A stretch of 37,607 bases of DNA from Candidatus Uhrbacteria bacterium (GCA_011046145.1 DSBA01000020.1:1-37607); one strand, 5' to 3'; shown: positions 1 to 6,699, counted from the first letter of the stretch. Notes: generated by a model from the sequence alone, not told the origin. Made by a program: numbers and translations.

Positions 1-96
1 ATTTATCTAGGAGAATACGTCTGGAGATATAATAACAGAAATTTAAATTTAAAAGAACAGGAAAAACGCTTATATAAGCTAATTATTAACGATTAA
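1..96 (+). CDS. C-terminal end of an ISXO2/IS1595-type transposase (partial)
   Basis: The open frame enters from the left edge and ends at TAA 94-96, giving 31 residues that begin IYLGEYVWRYNNRN. A YLxExxWRYN(N/H)R block near the C-terminus is typical of the DDE transposases of the ISXO2/IS1595 group, which cut and paste small insertion sequences. Only the tail is visible, so the DDE catalytic residues and the intactness of the element cannot be judged. A hairpin lies just behind the stop codon. The call rests on one short motif. Confidence 0.55.
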   Translation: MYLGEYVWRYNNRNLNLKEQEKRLYKLIIND

Positions 97-99
97 TTG

Positions 100-117
100 G
101 TCCGAAAATCGGACTTT
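100..117 (+). terminator. Hairpin behind the transposase, possible terminator
   Basis: GTCCGA (100-105) and TCGGAC (109-114) form a perfect 6-bp stem with an AAA loop, followed by TTT. It sits 4 nt after the transposase stop. It may be a weak terminator or a terminal structure of the insertion sequence. Confidence 0.4.
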
Positions 118-188
118 ACCCTTATTTTATATTTTTTTATGAAGTTAAATTTTGAGAAGCAGTTGGGAATTTGGAAGTTTGAATTCAT

Positions 189-197
189 TTATCCACA
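189..197 (+). promoter_or_regulatory. Single consensus DnaA box (TTATCCACA)
   Basis: TTATCCACA matches the strict DnaA consensus, about 120 bp upstream of the nrd promoter. No cluster of further boxes was seen, so this is not a replication origin. DnaA controls nrd genes in some bacteria, but one 9-mer in AT-rich DNA may be chance. The rest of 97-319 shows no gene. Confidence 0.25.
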
Positions 198-319
198 GGT
201 TTTAGGGCCAAAAAACATAAAAAAAGTATTTATATTTTTTTACGACACTTTTAAAATCCTTTGTTTTAGCAGGCAAATTTGATTTTGGGCCGGGATTAAC
301 TTGTTTGAACAGCCGACTC

Positions 320-350
320 TTGACAGGATTTTACAGCCACTAGATATAGT
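320..350 (+). promoter_or_regulatory. Promoter of the nrdR-nrdD module
   Basis: A perfect -35 hexamer TTGACA lies at 320-325. The best -10 candidate is TATAGT at 345-350 with a long 19-bp spacer; TAGATA at 341-346 (15 bp) is an alternative. The first NrdR box (337-352) covers either -10, which fits direct repression of polymerase binding. Confidence 0.5.
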
Positions 351-352
351 GT
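337..352 (+). promoter_or_regulatory. NrdR box 1
   Basis: CCACTAGATATAGTGT matches the recalled NrdR operator ACACTATATATAGTGT at 14 of 16 positions. It overlaps the -10 region of the nrd promoter, and the NrdR gene follows directly. Confidence 0.75.
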
Positions 353-369
353 TAAAATAAAAACAGGAA

Positions 370-385
370 ATACTATATATAGTAT
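370..385 (+). promoter_or_regulatory. NrdR box 2
   Basis: ATACTATATATAGTAT matches the NrdR operator at 14 of 16 positions and lies inside an 18-bp perfect palindrome (369-386). It starts 33 bp after box 1, close to three helical turns, so both boxes lie on the same DNA face. Paired boxes with such phasing are the usual NrdR arrangement. Confidence 0.75.
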
Positions 386-446
386 TATTAAAAATCAAGC
401 AAAATGGCTTATTTTGCAGAGTTGTTTTTGCTTCTTAATAAAAGCT

Positions 447-941
447 ATGAAATGCCCTGTTTGCAATTATAAAGAAACAAAGGTTGTTGATTCCCGGGTG
501 GCTTCAGATGAAATTACAATCAGACGGCGCCGGGAATGCTTAAAATGCGGTTTTCGTTTCAGCACATATGAGCAAGTTGAATTGCTAGAATTAATGGTTA
601 TAAAGCGCGATGGCCGCAAGGAAAGTTATAGCCGGGAAAAATTAGCGCAGGGTTTAAAAAAAGCTTTTGAAAAAAGGCCTATTGGCTCGGAATCATTTAG
701 AATTTTGGTCAATAAAATTGAAAAAAATATCCAGACCATAAAAAGAAACGAAATTAAGAGCCAGGAAATCGGAGAAATGGCCATGAAAGAGCTGAAGAAA
801 AAAGATCCGGTGGCGTATATAAGATTTGCTTCTGTTTACCGCGCTTTTAAAGATTTGGCAACGTTTCAAAAAGAAATTAATGATGTTTTTAAAAAGAAAA
901 GGAAAAACATTAAAAAGATTCAGAAAGGGAAAAACGGTTAA
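447..941 (+). CDS. nrdR: NrdR, ATP/dATP-sensing repressor of ribonucleotide reductase genes
   Basis: NrdR represses ribonucleotide reductase genes when dATP is high. The 164-residue product has the usual family length. An N-terminal zinc ribbon carries C3, C6, C31 and C34 (MKCPVC ... CLKCGFRFST), and an ATP-cone domain follows from about residue 48 (VIKRDGRKESYSREKL). The frame is open back to 414, but the family begins with MKCPxC, so I take the ATG at 447. No Shine-Dalgarno is visible. The gene lies downstream of two NrdR boxes and 40 nt ahead of nrdD, so it likely controls itself and the reductase. Confidence 0.95.
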   Translation: MKCPVCNYKETKVVDSRVASDEITIRRRRECLKCGFRFSTYEQVELLELMVIKRDGRKESYSREKLAQGLKKAFEKRPIGSESFRILVNKIEKNIQTIKRNEIKSQEIGEMAMKELKKKDPVAYIRFASVYRAFKDLATFQKEINDVFKKKRKNIKKIQKGKNG

Positions 942-981
942 AATTTTTAATTTAACATATTAATTAAATTAGTCAATAAAG

Positions 982-3030
982 ATGGGTAAGATTTCTAAAA
1001 TAAAAAAAAGAGACGATCGGATAGTTGATTATGATTTAAGCAAAATTGAAACTGCCATTTATAAGGCCATGGAAGCTGTTGGCGATCCTAACAAGAAAAA
1101 AGCTCAAAAACTGGCTTTGGCCGTAGAAAAAGAATTAAATAAGAGGTTTCATGAAAGAAGCATTCCCGCGGTGGAGGAAATACAAGATATAGTAGAAGTT
1201 GTTTTGATTAAAAATAATCAGATTCAGCCGGCAAAGGCTTATATTTTGTATCGCGATCAGCATGCCAGGATTAGAGATTTTCAGTCATTGATTGACTCTG
1301 ACTCATTGATGGAAGGCTATTTAGTGCAAAGCGACTGGCGGGTCAAAGAAAATTCCAATATGGCTTACTCTTTGCAAGGCCTGAATAATCATGTCGCTTC
1401 TTCTGTTTCAGCTCATTATTGGCTTAATAAAGTTTATCCGCAAGAAGTTAGAGACGCTCATTCTAATGCTGATATGCATATCCATGATTTGCAGACATTA
1501 GCGGCTTATTGTTGCGGTTGGGATTTACGTGATTTGCTGATGAAAGGATTCGGAGGCGTTATGGGAAAAGTCAGTTCCAAACCACCCAAGCATTTTAGGA
1601 CAGCCTTGGGGCAGATTGTTAATTTTTTTTATACTTTGCAGGGCGAGACAGCAGGCGCCCAGGCTTTTTCCAGTTTTGATTCTTATTTAGCCCCTTTTAT
1701 TGCTTATGATAATTTAGAATATAAAGATGTTAAGCAATGCATTCAGGAATTTTTGTTTAATATGAATGTGCCTACCCGGGTTGGATTCCAGACTCCGTTT
1801 ACAAATATTACAATGGATTTGGTTATTCCTGAAATGATGAAAGCAGAACCGGTTATAATCGGCGGCAAATTTCAGGACAAAACTTATAAAGAATTTCAAA
1901 AAGAAATGGATATGCTTAACCTGGCTTTTACTGAAGTCATGGCAGCTGGTGATGCGAGCGGCAGGGTATTTACCTTTCCTATACCGACTTATAATATTAC
2001 TAAAGATTTTAATTGGCAAAGCGAAGTAGTTGATAAGATTATGGAAATGACAGCAAAATACGGCATCCCTTATTTTTCCAATTTTGTCAATTCTGATATG
2101 AAGCCAGAAGACGCTCGCAGCATGTGTTGTCGCTTAAGATTGGATAACAGAGAATTAAGAAAAAGAGGCGGCGGTCTTTTTGCTGCCAATCCATTGACAG
2201 GCTCGATTGGCGTGGTGACTATTAATTTGCCTCGTTTGGGCTACTTGGCCAAAGATAAAGAAGAATTTTTTGAAAAATTGGAAAAGATTATGCAGATAGC
2301 TAAATCCAGCCTGGAAATTAAAAGAAAAGTCATAGAAAAATTTACAGATGAAGGGCTTTATCCTTACTCCCGCTATTATTTGGAAGATATAAAATCTAAA
2401 TTTGGCGAATATTGGAAAAATCATTTTAATACAATTGGCATTAATGGCATGAATGAAGCGGTTTTAAATTTATTGGGTGAAGAAATTACCCAGCCTGAAG
2501 GCCATAAATTTGCCATAGAAGTTCTTGATTTTATGAGAGAAACATTGATGAATTACCAAAACGAAACCAATAATTTATATAATTTGGAAGCTACTCCGGC
2601 AGAAGGTACTGCTTACCGTTTTGCTAAAGCTGATAAGCAAAAATTCCCTGATATTATTGTGGCAAATGAAAAAGCTTATCGGGAGCAAGGAGCTGATCCT
2701 TTTTATACTAATTCTTCGCAGCTGCCGGTTAATTATACTGATGATATTTTTGAAGCGCTTGACTTGCAGGATGACTTGCAGACGCGCTATACTGGAGGTA
2801 CGGTTATGCACGGCTTTATTGGCGAAAAAATGCCTTCTGCAAAATCAACTAAAAAGCTGATTAAAAAAATAGCTGAAAATTATCATTTGCCTTATTTTAC
2901 CATTACACCGACTTTTTCTGTTTGTCCTGTTCATGGCTACATTGAAGGCGAACATTTTTTCTGCCCTAAATGCGACGAGGAAATAGGTTATTCTGAAAAA
3001 GCCCAGCAAGCACAATTTCAAAACAGCTAA
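982..3030 (+). CDS. nrdD: NrdD, anaerobic (class III) ribonucleoside-triphosphate reductase, lacking its glycyl-radical tail
   Basis: Class III reductases make dNTPs from NTPs without oxygen using a glycyl radical. An ATP-cone occupies about residues 1-95. The barrel follows, with HIHDL (167) and CCGWDL around C177/C178, and SMCCR at C382/C383, the region of the thiyl-radical cysteine. The C-terminal zinc site is complete as C648, H651, C661, C664 (CPVHGYI ... CPKC). Family members then continue within a few residues into an EVYSRxxGY glycyl-radical motif. Here 18 unrelated residues follow and the gene ends in tandem TAA stops (3028-3033). The radical motif is on the separate ORF at 3091-3231 in the same frame. 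The protein alone should be unable to hold the radical. Confidence 0.93.
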   Translation: MGKISKIKKRDDRIVDYDLSKIETAIYKAMEAVGDPNKKKAQKLALAVEKELNKRFHERSIPAVEEIQDIVEVVLIKNNQIQPAKAYILYRDQHARIRDFQSLIDSDSLMEGYLVQSDWRVKENSNMAYSLQGLNNHVASSVSAHYWLNKVYPQEVRDAHSNADMHIHDLQTLAAYCCGWDLRDLLMKGFGGVMGKVSSKPPKHFRTALGQIVNFFYTLQGETAGAQAFSSFDSYLAPFIAYDNLEYKDVKQCIQEFLFNMNVPTRVGFQTPFTNITMDLVIPEMMKAEPVIIGGKFQDKTYKEFQKEMDMLNLAFTEVMAAGDASGRVFTFPIPTYNITKDFNWQSEVVDKIMEMTAKYGIPYFSNFVNSDMKPEDARSMCCRLRLDNRELRKRGGGLFAANPLTGSIGVVTINLPRLGYLAKDKEEFFEKLEKIMQIAKSSLEIKRKVIEKFTDEGLYPYSRYYLEDIKSKFGEYWKNHFNTIGINGMNEAVLNLLGEEITQPEGHKFAIEVLDFMRETLMNYQNETNNLYNLEATPAEGTAYRFAKADKQKFPDIIVANEKAYREQGADPFYTNSSQLPVNYTDDIFEALDLQDDLQTRYTGGTVMHGFIGEKMPSAKSTKKLIKKIAENYHLPYFTITPTFSVCPVHGYIEGEHFFCPKCDEEIGYSEKAQQAQFQNS

Positions 3031-3049
3031 TAAATTATTTTTATATAAA

Positions 3050-3078
3050 GCTATCTATTTTTTTACAAATAGATAAGC
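3050..3078 (+). other. Hairpin in the gap between nrdD and its radical tail
   Basis: TATCTATTT (3052-3060) pairs perfectly with AAATAGATA (3067-3075) around a 6-nt loop, extended by a bulged GC pair. No U-tract follows, so this is not a classical terminator. It could protect the upstream message or set the translation ratio of the two NrdD pieces. Confidence 0.5.
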
Positions 3079-3090
3079 GCAGGGAGGAGT

Positions 3091-3231
3091 ATGAATACAA
3101 AAATGCAAAGGACACCTTGTGAGGTGTATTCCCGGATAGTCGGCTATATCCGCCCTGTTAGCCAGTGGAATAAAGGCAAGAGAGCTGAATTTTCAGAAAG
3201 GAAAGAGTTTAACAAACAGTTAGCCGAGTAA
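3091..3231 (+). CDS. Separately encoded glycyl-radical C-terminal domain of NrdD (46 aa)
   Basis: The ORF begins MNTKMQRTPCEVYSRIVGYI and continues RPVSQWNKGKRAEFSERKEF. This matches the extreme C-terminus of class III reductases, where the glycine of the (V/C)GY(I/L) motif (here G18) carries the radical. It has its own Shine-Dalgarno run AGGGAGGAG (3081-3089) just before the ATG, one of the few strong SDs in the window. It is in frame with nrdD, but four in-frame stops lie between (3028, 3031, 3043 and 3067 regions), so ordinary read-through is unlikely. Trans-assembly with NrdD is inferred; a partial parallel is GrcA/YfiD, which supplies a glycyl-radical domain to damaged pyruvate formate-lyase. 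Confidence 0.85.
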   Translation: MNTKMQRTPCEVYSRIVGYIRPVSQWNKGKRAEFSERKEFNKQLAE

Positions 3232-3308
3232 TGTTCTTTAAAGATCTCATCTTGAAGCATTTTTTGCCAAGTATTTTAAAAAGTTTCAAGGAGAAAAAAA
3301 ATGAGTAA
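3231..3308 (+). CDS. Possible 25-residue ORF coupled to the NrdD tail
   Basis: The stop of the NrdD tail overlaps an ATG (TAATG), and the frame stays open for MFFKDLILKHFLPSILKSF plus six charged residues. It is a short amphipathic, Lys-rich sequence that I do not recognise. The stop/start overlap suggests coupling, but at this length chance is a real explanation. Confidence 0.22.
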   Translation: MFFKDLILKHFLPSILKSFKEKKNE

Positions 3309-3312
3309 ATAG
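3288..3312 (+). other. Ideal Shine-Dalgarno before a three-codon ORF (MSK-stop)
   Basis: AAGGAG (3288-3293) lies 7 nt before ATGAGTAAATAG (3301-3312). The spacing is optimal in a genome that rarely uses SD sequences, yet the ORF stops after three codons, 12 nt before a large hairpin. It may be a decayed gene start or a minimal ribosome-positioning ORF. Confidence 0.3.
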
Positions 3313-3324
3313 TTCTTTAAAATC

Positions 3325-3437
3325 AAACCAGTCTCCGAGCTATTTTTTAAAGGTTATAGTTAGTCCATAAGTTCGTCATTTTTTGGGCGGATTTACGGGC
3401 TAACTATATTTGGATAGTTTGCAGAGACTGGTTTTTT
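3325..3437 (+). terminator. Long compound hairpin ending in a U-tract (terminator or structured RNA)
   Basis: AAACCAGTCTC (3325-3335) pairs perfectly with GAGACTGGTTT (3424-3434), followed by TTT. Inside, TATAGTTAGTCC (3355-3366) pairs with GGGCTAACTATA (3397-3408) with one G-U, and TAAGTTCGTC (3368-3377) pairs fully, using three G-U pairs, with GGCGGATTTA (3385-3394). The result is a rod of about 113 nt, far longer than needed for termination. It ends the nrd module. A small stable RNA or MITE-like element are alternatives. Beyond it, 3441-3554 shows nothing recognisable. Confidence 0.55.
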
Positions 3438-3554
3438 AATCTACAATTAATAATACGAATCTGCGAATATAAACATCCAAAGATAATATTTTAGATTTTT
3501 ATTGGCCTTATATAGAAGCTTTTATCAGAGAGTATAAGATTTTTTTTATTTTTT

Positions 3555-3563
3555 TGATATAAT
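3555..3563 (+). promoter_or_regulatory. Extended -10 promoter of the radical-SAM activase gene
   Basis: TGATATAAT fits the extended -10 form TGnTATAAT, after a long T-rich stretch and without a clear -35. Transcription would begin near 3570 and give a leader of about 70 nt carrying the double hairpin at 3591-3624. The same motif stands before the gene at 12409. Confidence 0.45.
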
Positions 3564-3590
3564 AACATTAGTATATTAGTAATTAATTAG

Positions 3591-3624
3591 TTCCGCCGAA
3601 GGCGGAATGCCGCCACAAGCGGCA
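3591..3624 (+). repeat. Two tandem GC-rich hairpins in a 5' leader
   Basis: TTCCGCC-gaa-GGCGGAA (3591-3607) is directly followed by TGCCGC-cacaa-GCGGCA (3608-3624). They are much richer in GC than their surroundings and sit between promoter and start codon. The form resembles short interspersed palindromes; a similar tandem pair stands at 37523-37560. Confidence 0.6.
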
Positions 3625-3638
3625 TAAATTAGTATCCT

Positions 3639-4334
3639 ATGATTCGCATTGGCGGTTTGCAAAAAATAACCCTGCTTGATTTCCCTGATGCTTTGGCAGC
3701 TATTGTTTTTGTTGCTGGCTGTAATTTTCGCTGCGGTTATTGCCACAATCCTGATCTAGTTGAAATTAAAACAGGAAAAAAACTTATCAGTGAAAAAGAG
3801 GTTTTAGATTTTTTAGCCAACAGAAAAAAATTGTTGGAAGGGGTTTGCATTAGCGGCGGCGAGCCCTTGATTTATAAGGATTTAGATAAGTTTTTGGTTA
3901 AGATTAAAAATTTAGGATATTTAATAAAATTAGACACTAATGGCTACGAGCCTTTGGCTTTAAAAAAATTATTGGCAAGGAATTTGCTTGATTATATGGC
4001 CATGGATATTAAAGGTTCTTTGGACAAATATTCTTTGATTGCCGGAGTTAAAGTTGATGTTAATAAAATAAAACAGAGCCTTGGTTTGGTTATGTCCAGC
4101 GGCTTGCCATATGAATTCAGGACAACGGTTTTGCCCAAATTTCATGATTTGGCAGAAATAGAAAAAATTGCTAAAATGATAAAAGGTGCGGAGAATTATT
4201 ATTTGCAGCAATTTAGCAGCCAAAAAACTTACAAATCTGATTTTCAAACTGAAAAAAAATTTACTCGGCAGGAATTGGAAACAATGCGTCAGCTCGCTTT
4301 AAAATACGTTAATAAATGCCAAATAAGGGGGTGA
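3639..4334 (+). CDS. nrdG: Radical-SAM activase of anaerobic ribonucleotide reductase (NrdG-type)
   Basis: This enzyme would cleave S-adenosylmethionine with a 4Fe-4S cluster and place the glycyl radical on NrdD. The cluster motif CNFRCGYC gives C28, C32 and C35 with the required CxxxCxxC spacing. SGGEPL (from about residue 73) is the SAM-binding GGE motif, and LDTNG follows. At 231 residues it fits the NrdG2-like branch better than the roughly 155-residue classical NrdG. Its position behind nrdD and the separate radical tail supports the role; its likely substrate is therefore the small protein at 3091-3231. Some family members of this branch act on other glycyl-radical enzymes. Confidence 0.85.
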   Translation: MIRIGGLQKITLLDFPDALAAIVFVAGCNFRCGYCHNPDLVEIKTGKKLISEKEVLDFLANRKKLLEGVCISGGEPLIYKDLDKFLVKIKNLGYLIKLDTNGYEPLALKKLLARNLLDYMAMDIKGSLDKYSLIAGVKVDVNKIKQSLGLVMSSGLPYEFRTTVLPKFHDLAEIEKIAKMIKGAENYYLQQFSSQKTYKSDFQTEKKFTRQELETMRQLALKYVNKCQIRG

Positions 4335-4338
4335 AAAA

Positions 4339-4584
4339 ATGTCTCAATCTAAAAAACAAAGCTTGGAAAAATTAGTTGAAAAAAATCTTAAAAAAACCGA
4401 TTTTTTAATTGAAAAAGTGGAAAAACTGGAAAAAGATTTTAAAAGGTTTCAATTAATGAATTTATTGAGGTTTTTGATTATAATTGTCCCTATTTTTTTG
4501 GCTGTTTTATATTTGATACCCTTTTTTAGGCAGATTTTTGAAGCTTATAGCCCTTTTTTAGATTTTTTAAATCAGTTCAGATGA
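4339..4584 (+). CDS. Small membrane protein with N-terminal coiled coil (81 aa)
   Basis: The product is not recognised. Residues 1-38 are highly charged with heptad spacing (EKLVEKNLKKTDFLIEKVEK), consistent with a short coiled coil. Residues about 42-66 (LLRFLIIIVPIFLAVLYLIPFF) form one membrane helix, and a short tail follows. It starts 4 nt after the activase stop, preceded by GGGGG 7 nt before the ATG, so it is probably co-transcribed with the activase. Confidence 0.7.
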   Translation: MSQSKKQSLEKLVEKNLKKTDFLIEKVEKLEKDFKRFQLMNLLRFLIIIVPIFLAVLYLIPFFRQIFEAYSPFLDFLNQFR

Positions 4585-4600
4585 GCCGGTTAAATTTAAT

Positions 4601-4903
4601 ATGACTGATTTTGAGCAAAAAGTTTTAAACCTGGTTAGGCGAATTCCACGGGGTAAAATAACCACTTATCAAATTTTGGCTCTAAAATTAGGCAAAAAAA
4701 CACTTTGCCGAGCTGTTGGCAATGCTTTGAATAAAAATCAAAATTTAATTAAAACCCCCTGTCACCGGGTAGTAAAAAGCAATGGGAGAGTCGGGAATTA
4801 TCGCTTGGGGCTTGCCAAAAAAGTTAAATTGCTGCAAAATGAAGGTATAAGCATAAAAGGGGAAAAAATAGCTGATTTTTTCAGCTATCTTTATAAATTT
4901 TAA
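4601..4903 (+). CDS. ogt: O6-alkylguanine-DNA alkyltransferase, single-domain
   Basis: The protein transfers alkyl groups from O6-alkylguanine in DNA to its own cysteine. The catalytic PCHRVV motif is intact with Cys at residue 54. RGKITTYQILA is the DNA-binding turn, CRAVGNAL carries the arginine finger, and VGNYRLGLAKKVKLL is the C-terminal family block. At 100 residues it consists only of the catalytic domain, shorter than E. coli Ogt. The active cysteine argues against an alkyltransferase-like protein of the ATL class, which lack it. Confidence 0.88.
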   Translation: MTDFEQKVLNLVRRIPRGKITTYQILALKLGKKTLCRAVGNALNKNQNLIKTPCHRVVKSNGRVGNYRLGLAKKVKLLQNEGISIKGEKIADFFSYLYKF

Positions 4904-4951
4904 TTAATTTTAAAATCCTTGAGATTTTAAAGATTTAAGGAAAAAATTATT

Positions 4952-5245
4952 ATGAAAAAATGTAAAAATTGCGGCGCGCCTTTGGAAGGCTTTTTGTATA
5001 AAACCATTGGCAAATTAATGGGTATTAAGCCGTCTGAAAAAGACCCTGAATTGTGCAATAAATGCGAAGCTATGCCAGCAGAAAAGCAATCATCTGAAGT
5101 CCCAGCAGAGCCAGTAGCAGAGCCAGAAGTTTCTGCTGAGTCAGCAATTGAGCCAGAAGCTGAGCCAGAAGTCCCCAAAACAGAAGAATCTCCAGCGCCT
5201 GAACAATCAGAAGGTGAAGAGAAAAAAGAAAATATAAATATTTAA
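4952..5245 (+). CDS. Zinc-ribbon protein with acidic Pro/Glu/Ala-rich tail
   Basis: Residues 1-40 carry two CxxC pairs, CKNC (4-7) and CNKC near residue 35, which should bind one zinc. The rest is a low-complexity tail of EPEAEPEV-type repeats ending EEKKENINI, probably disordered. Function is unknown; such proteins may bind RNA or protein partners. AAGG about 11 nt before the ATG is a weak SD, and a terminator closes the gene on the right. The antisense frame is open only because of the repetitive tail and is not a gene. Confidence 0.7.
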   Translation: MKKCKNCGAPLEGFLYKTIGKLMGIKPSEKDPELCNKCEAMPAEKQSSEVPAEPVAEPEVSAESAIEPEAEPEVPKTEESPAPEQSEGEEKKENINI

Positions 5246-5268
5246 AAATTTTTAGTATTTAATCAAAG

Positions 5269-5297
5269 ACGGGAAAAACAATATTTTTCCTGTTTTT
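5269..5297 (+). terminator. Intrinsic terminator after the zinc-ribbon gene
   Basis: ACGGGAAAAA (5269-5278) pairs with TTTTTCCTGT (5284-5293) with one G-U across a 5-nt loop, and TTTT follows. It separates the zinc-ribbon gene from the protease gene. Confidence 0.65.
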
Positions 5298-5306
5298 GCT
5301 TAGGAG

Positions 5307-6590
5307 ATGGGTTTGGTTATGATTTTTAAAGGCCAATTTAAAAAAGAAGATAGTTTTCCCCTAAAAGTTTTAATTTTGTCTGTTATTTTAAGTTTGATTT
5401 TCGGCGGAGTGGCCGGTGTTGGCGCAAGTTTTTTGTTTATGCAAAATTTAGACAAGCTGGGTTTTATTACCAGCAATAAAGAAGGGTGGCAATTGCAAAA
5501 AATAGAGACAGAAAAAATTTCTTTGATTGAAGAAGAATCAGCGACAATTGACGTGGTAAAAAAAACCAGCCCTTCTGTGGTAAGCATAATCATTTCTAAG
5601 CAGTTAAAGGATATTTACAGTTCAACAGACCCTAATATTTTTGATGATCCGTTTTTTGAATTTGGCTGGCCTTTTAATTATAGGTTTAATCAGCCAGATC
5701 TGACTCCTGAAGAAGGTTTGCAAAAAAAGCAGGTCGGAGGCGGCACAGGCTTTATTATTTCAGAAGACGGCTTGATTTTGACTAATAAACACGTGGTTTC
5801 AGATGAAAAAGCAGAATATACAGTAATAACTTATGACGGTCAAAAATATGAGGCGGAAGTTTTAGCCAAAGACCCGATTAATGACCTGGCAGTTATTAAG
5901 ATTGCAGCAAGTGATTTAAAGCCTTTGCTATTGGGAGATTCAGACCAAATTCAAATCGGCCAGACAGTTATTGCCATTGGCAATACCCTTTCAGAATTTA
6001 GCAATACTGTTACCAGGGGTGTGATCAGCGGTATTGGGCGCAGAATTGAAGCTGGCGGGTATGGTTTTAGCGAGGTTTTAGAGGAGGCAATCCAGACAGA
6101 CGCGGCTATTAATCCAGGCAATTCCGGCGGACCGCTTTTAAATTTAAAGGGCGAAGCCATTGGCATTAATACTGCGATTTCCCGTTCGGGCCAATTAGTT
6201 GGTTTTGCTATTCCTATAAACGAAGCTAAGCAGGTCATAGAAAGCATTCAAAAGTATGGCAGAATTGTAAGGCCGTTTTTAGGCGTGCGCTATATGATTA
6301 TTAATAAGCAAGTTGCTGAGGTTAATAAATTAGATGTTGATTATGGAGCTTTGATAATTAAAGGCAGCAAGCCTGAAGATTTGGCTATTGTGCCTGGTTC
6401 GCCGGCTGACAAGGCAGGTTTGGTTGAAAATGATATTATTCTAGAAGTTAATGGCCGGAAAATAAATGAAAACAATTCATTGGCCAGAATTTTGGCGCGT
6501 TATGCTCCGGGAGACGAGGTTGAATTAAAAATTTTGCATAAGGGAGAGGAAAAAATAGTCAAAGCTATTTTGTCAGAAAGGGATGAGTAA
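5307..6590 (+). CDS. htrA: HtrA/DegP-type membrane-anchored serine protease with PDZ domain
   Basis: The enzyme degrades misfolded exported proteins outside the membrane. Residues about 18-45 are one membrane helix with the catalytic part outside. The trypsin-like triad is complete: H162 (TNKHVV), D193 (NDLAV) and S273 (GNSGGP). One PDZ domain covers about residues 325-425 (GALIIKGS ... SPADKAGLVENDIILEVNG). At 427 residues it matches DegS/HtrA forms with one PDZ. Two starts compete: ATG 5307 directly abuts AGGAG (5302-5306), while ATG 5319 lies 12 nt behind it; neither spacing is ideal. Terminators flank the gene, so it is its own unit. Confidence 0.93.
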   Translation: MGLVMIFKGQFKKEDSFPLKVLILSVILSLIFGGVAGVGASFLFMQNLDKLGFITSNKEGWQLQKIETEKISLIEEESATIDVVKKTSPSVVSIIISKQLKDIYSSTDPNIFDDPFFEFGWPFNYRFNQPDLTPEEGLQKKQVGGGTGFIISEDGLILTNKHVVSDEKAEYTVITYDGQKYEAEVLAKDPINDLAVIKIAASDLKPLLLGDSDQIQIGQTVIAIGNTLSEFSNTVTRGVISGIGRRIEAGGYGFSEVLEEAIQTDAAINPGNSGGPLLNLKGEAIGINTAISRSGQLVGFAIPINEAKQVIESIQKYGRIVRPFLGVRYMIINKQVAEVNKLDVDYGALIIKGSKPEDLAIVPGSPADKAGLVENDIILEVNGRKINENNSLARILARYAPGDEVELKILHKGEEKIVKAILSERDE

Positions 6591-6621
6591 TTCATCTGAT
6601 AGCAAAGGAAGATTTTATTTT

Positions 6622-6660
6622 AAAAACAGCAGGCTGGATGAGCCTGTTGTTTTATTTTTT
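6622..6660 (+). terminator. Intrinsic terminator after htrA
   Basis: AACAGCAGGCT pairs with AGCCTGTTGTT (one G-U) around a GGATG loop, flanked by A and T runs and ending in ATTTTTT. This is a strong rho-independent terminator. Confidence 0.85.
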
Positions 6661-6684
6661 AAGCTGGTAAAATTTTTAATTTTT

Positions 6685-6693
6685 TGATAAAAT
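6685..6693 (+). promoter_or_regulatory. Extended -10 promoter giving a near-leaderless prfB message
   Basis: TGATAAAAT (TG-n-TAAAAT) ends 7 nt before the prfB ATG at 6700. Initiation at the usual distance would fall on or beside the start codon, and no Shine-Dalgarno is present. Confidence 0.45.
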
Positions 6694-6699
6694 TAATCT

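Noticed and set aside
97..282. 61-residue ORF after the transposase end
   Set aside because: It has no ATG, SD or family features and covers the DnaA box and AT-rich leader region; judged non-coding.
3028..3231. Group I/II intron or stop-codon read-through joining nrdD and its tail
   Set aside because: The interval is far too short for a self-splicing intron, and several in-frame stops, including a tandem TAA, lie between the parts; a separate SD-led start explains the data better.
3325..3437. Riboswitch for the downstream activase gene
   Set aside because: The structure ends in a U-tract 200 nt before that gene, which has its own promoter in between, and it matches no riboswitch class I know.
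4927..5178. Minus-strand ORF rich in Gly/Ser/Ala
   Set aside because: It is the antisense of the EPAEPE-type repeat of the zinc-ribbon gene.
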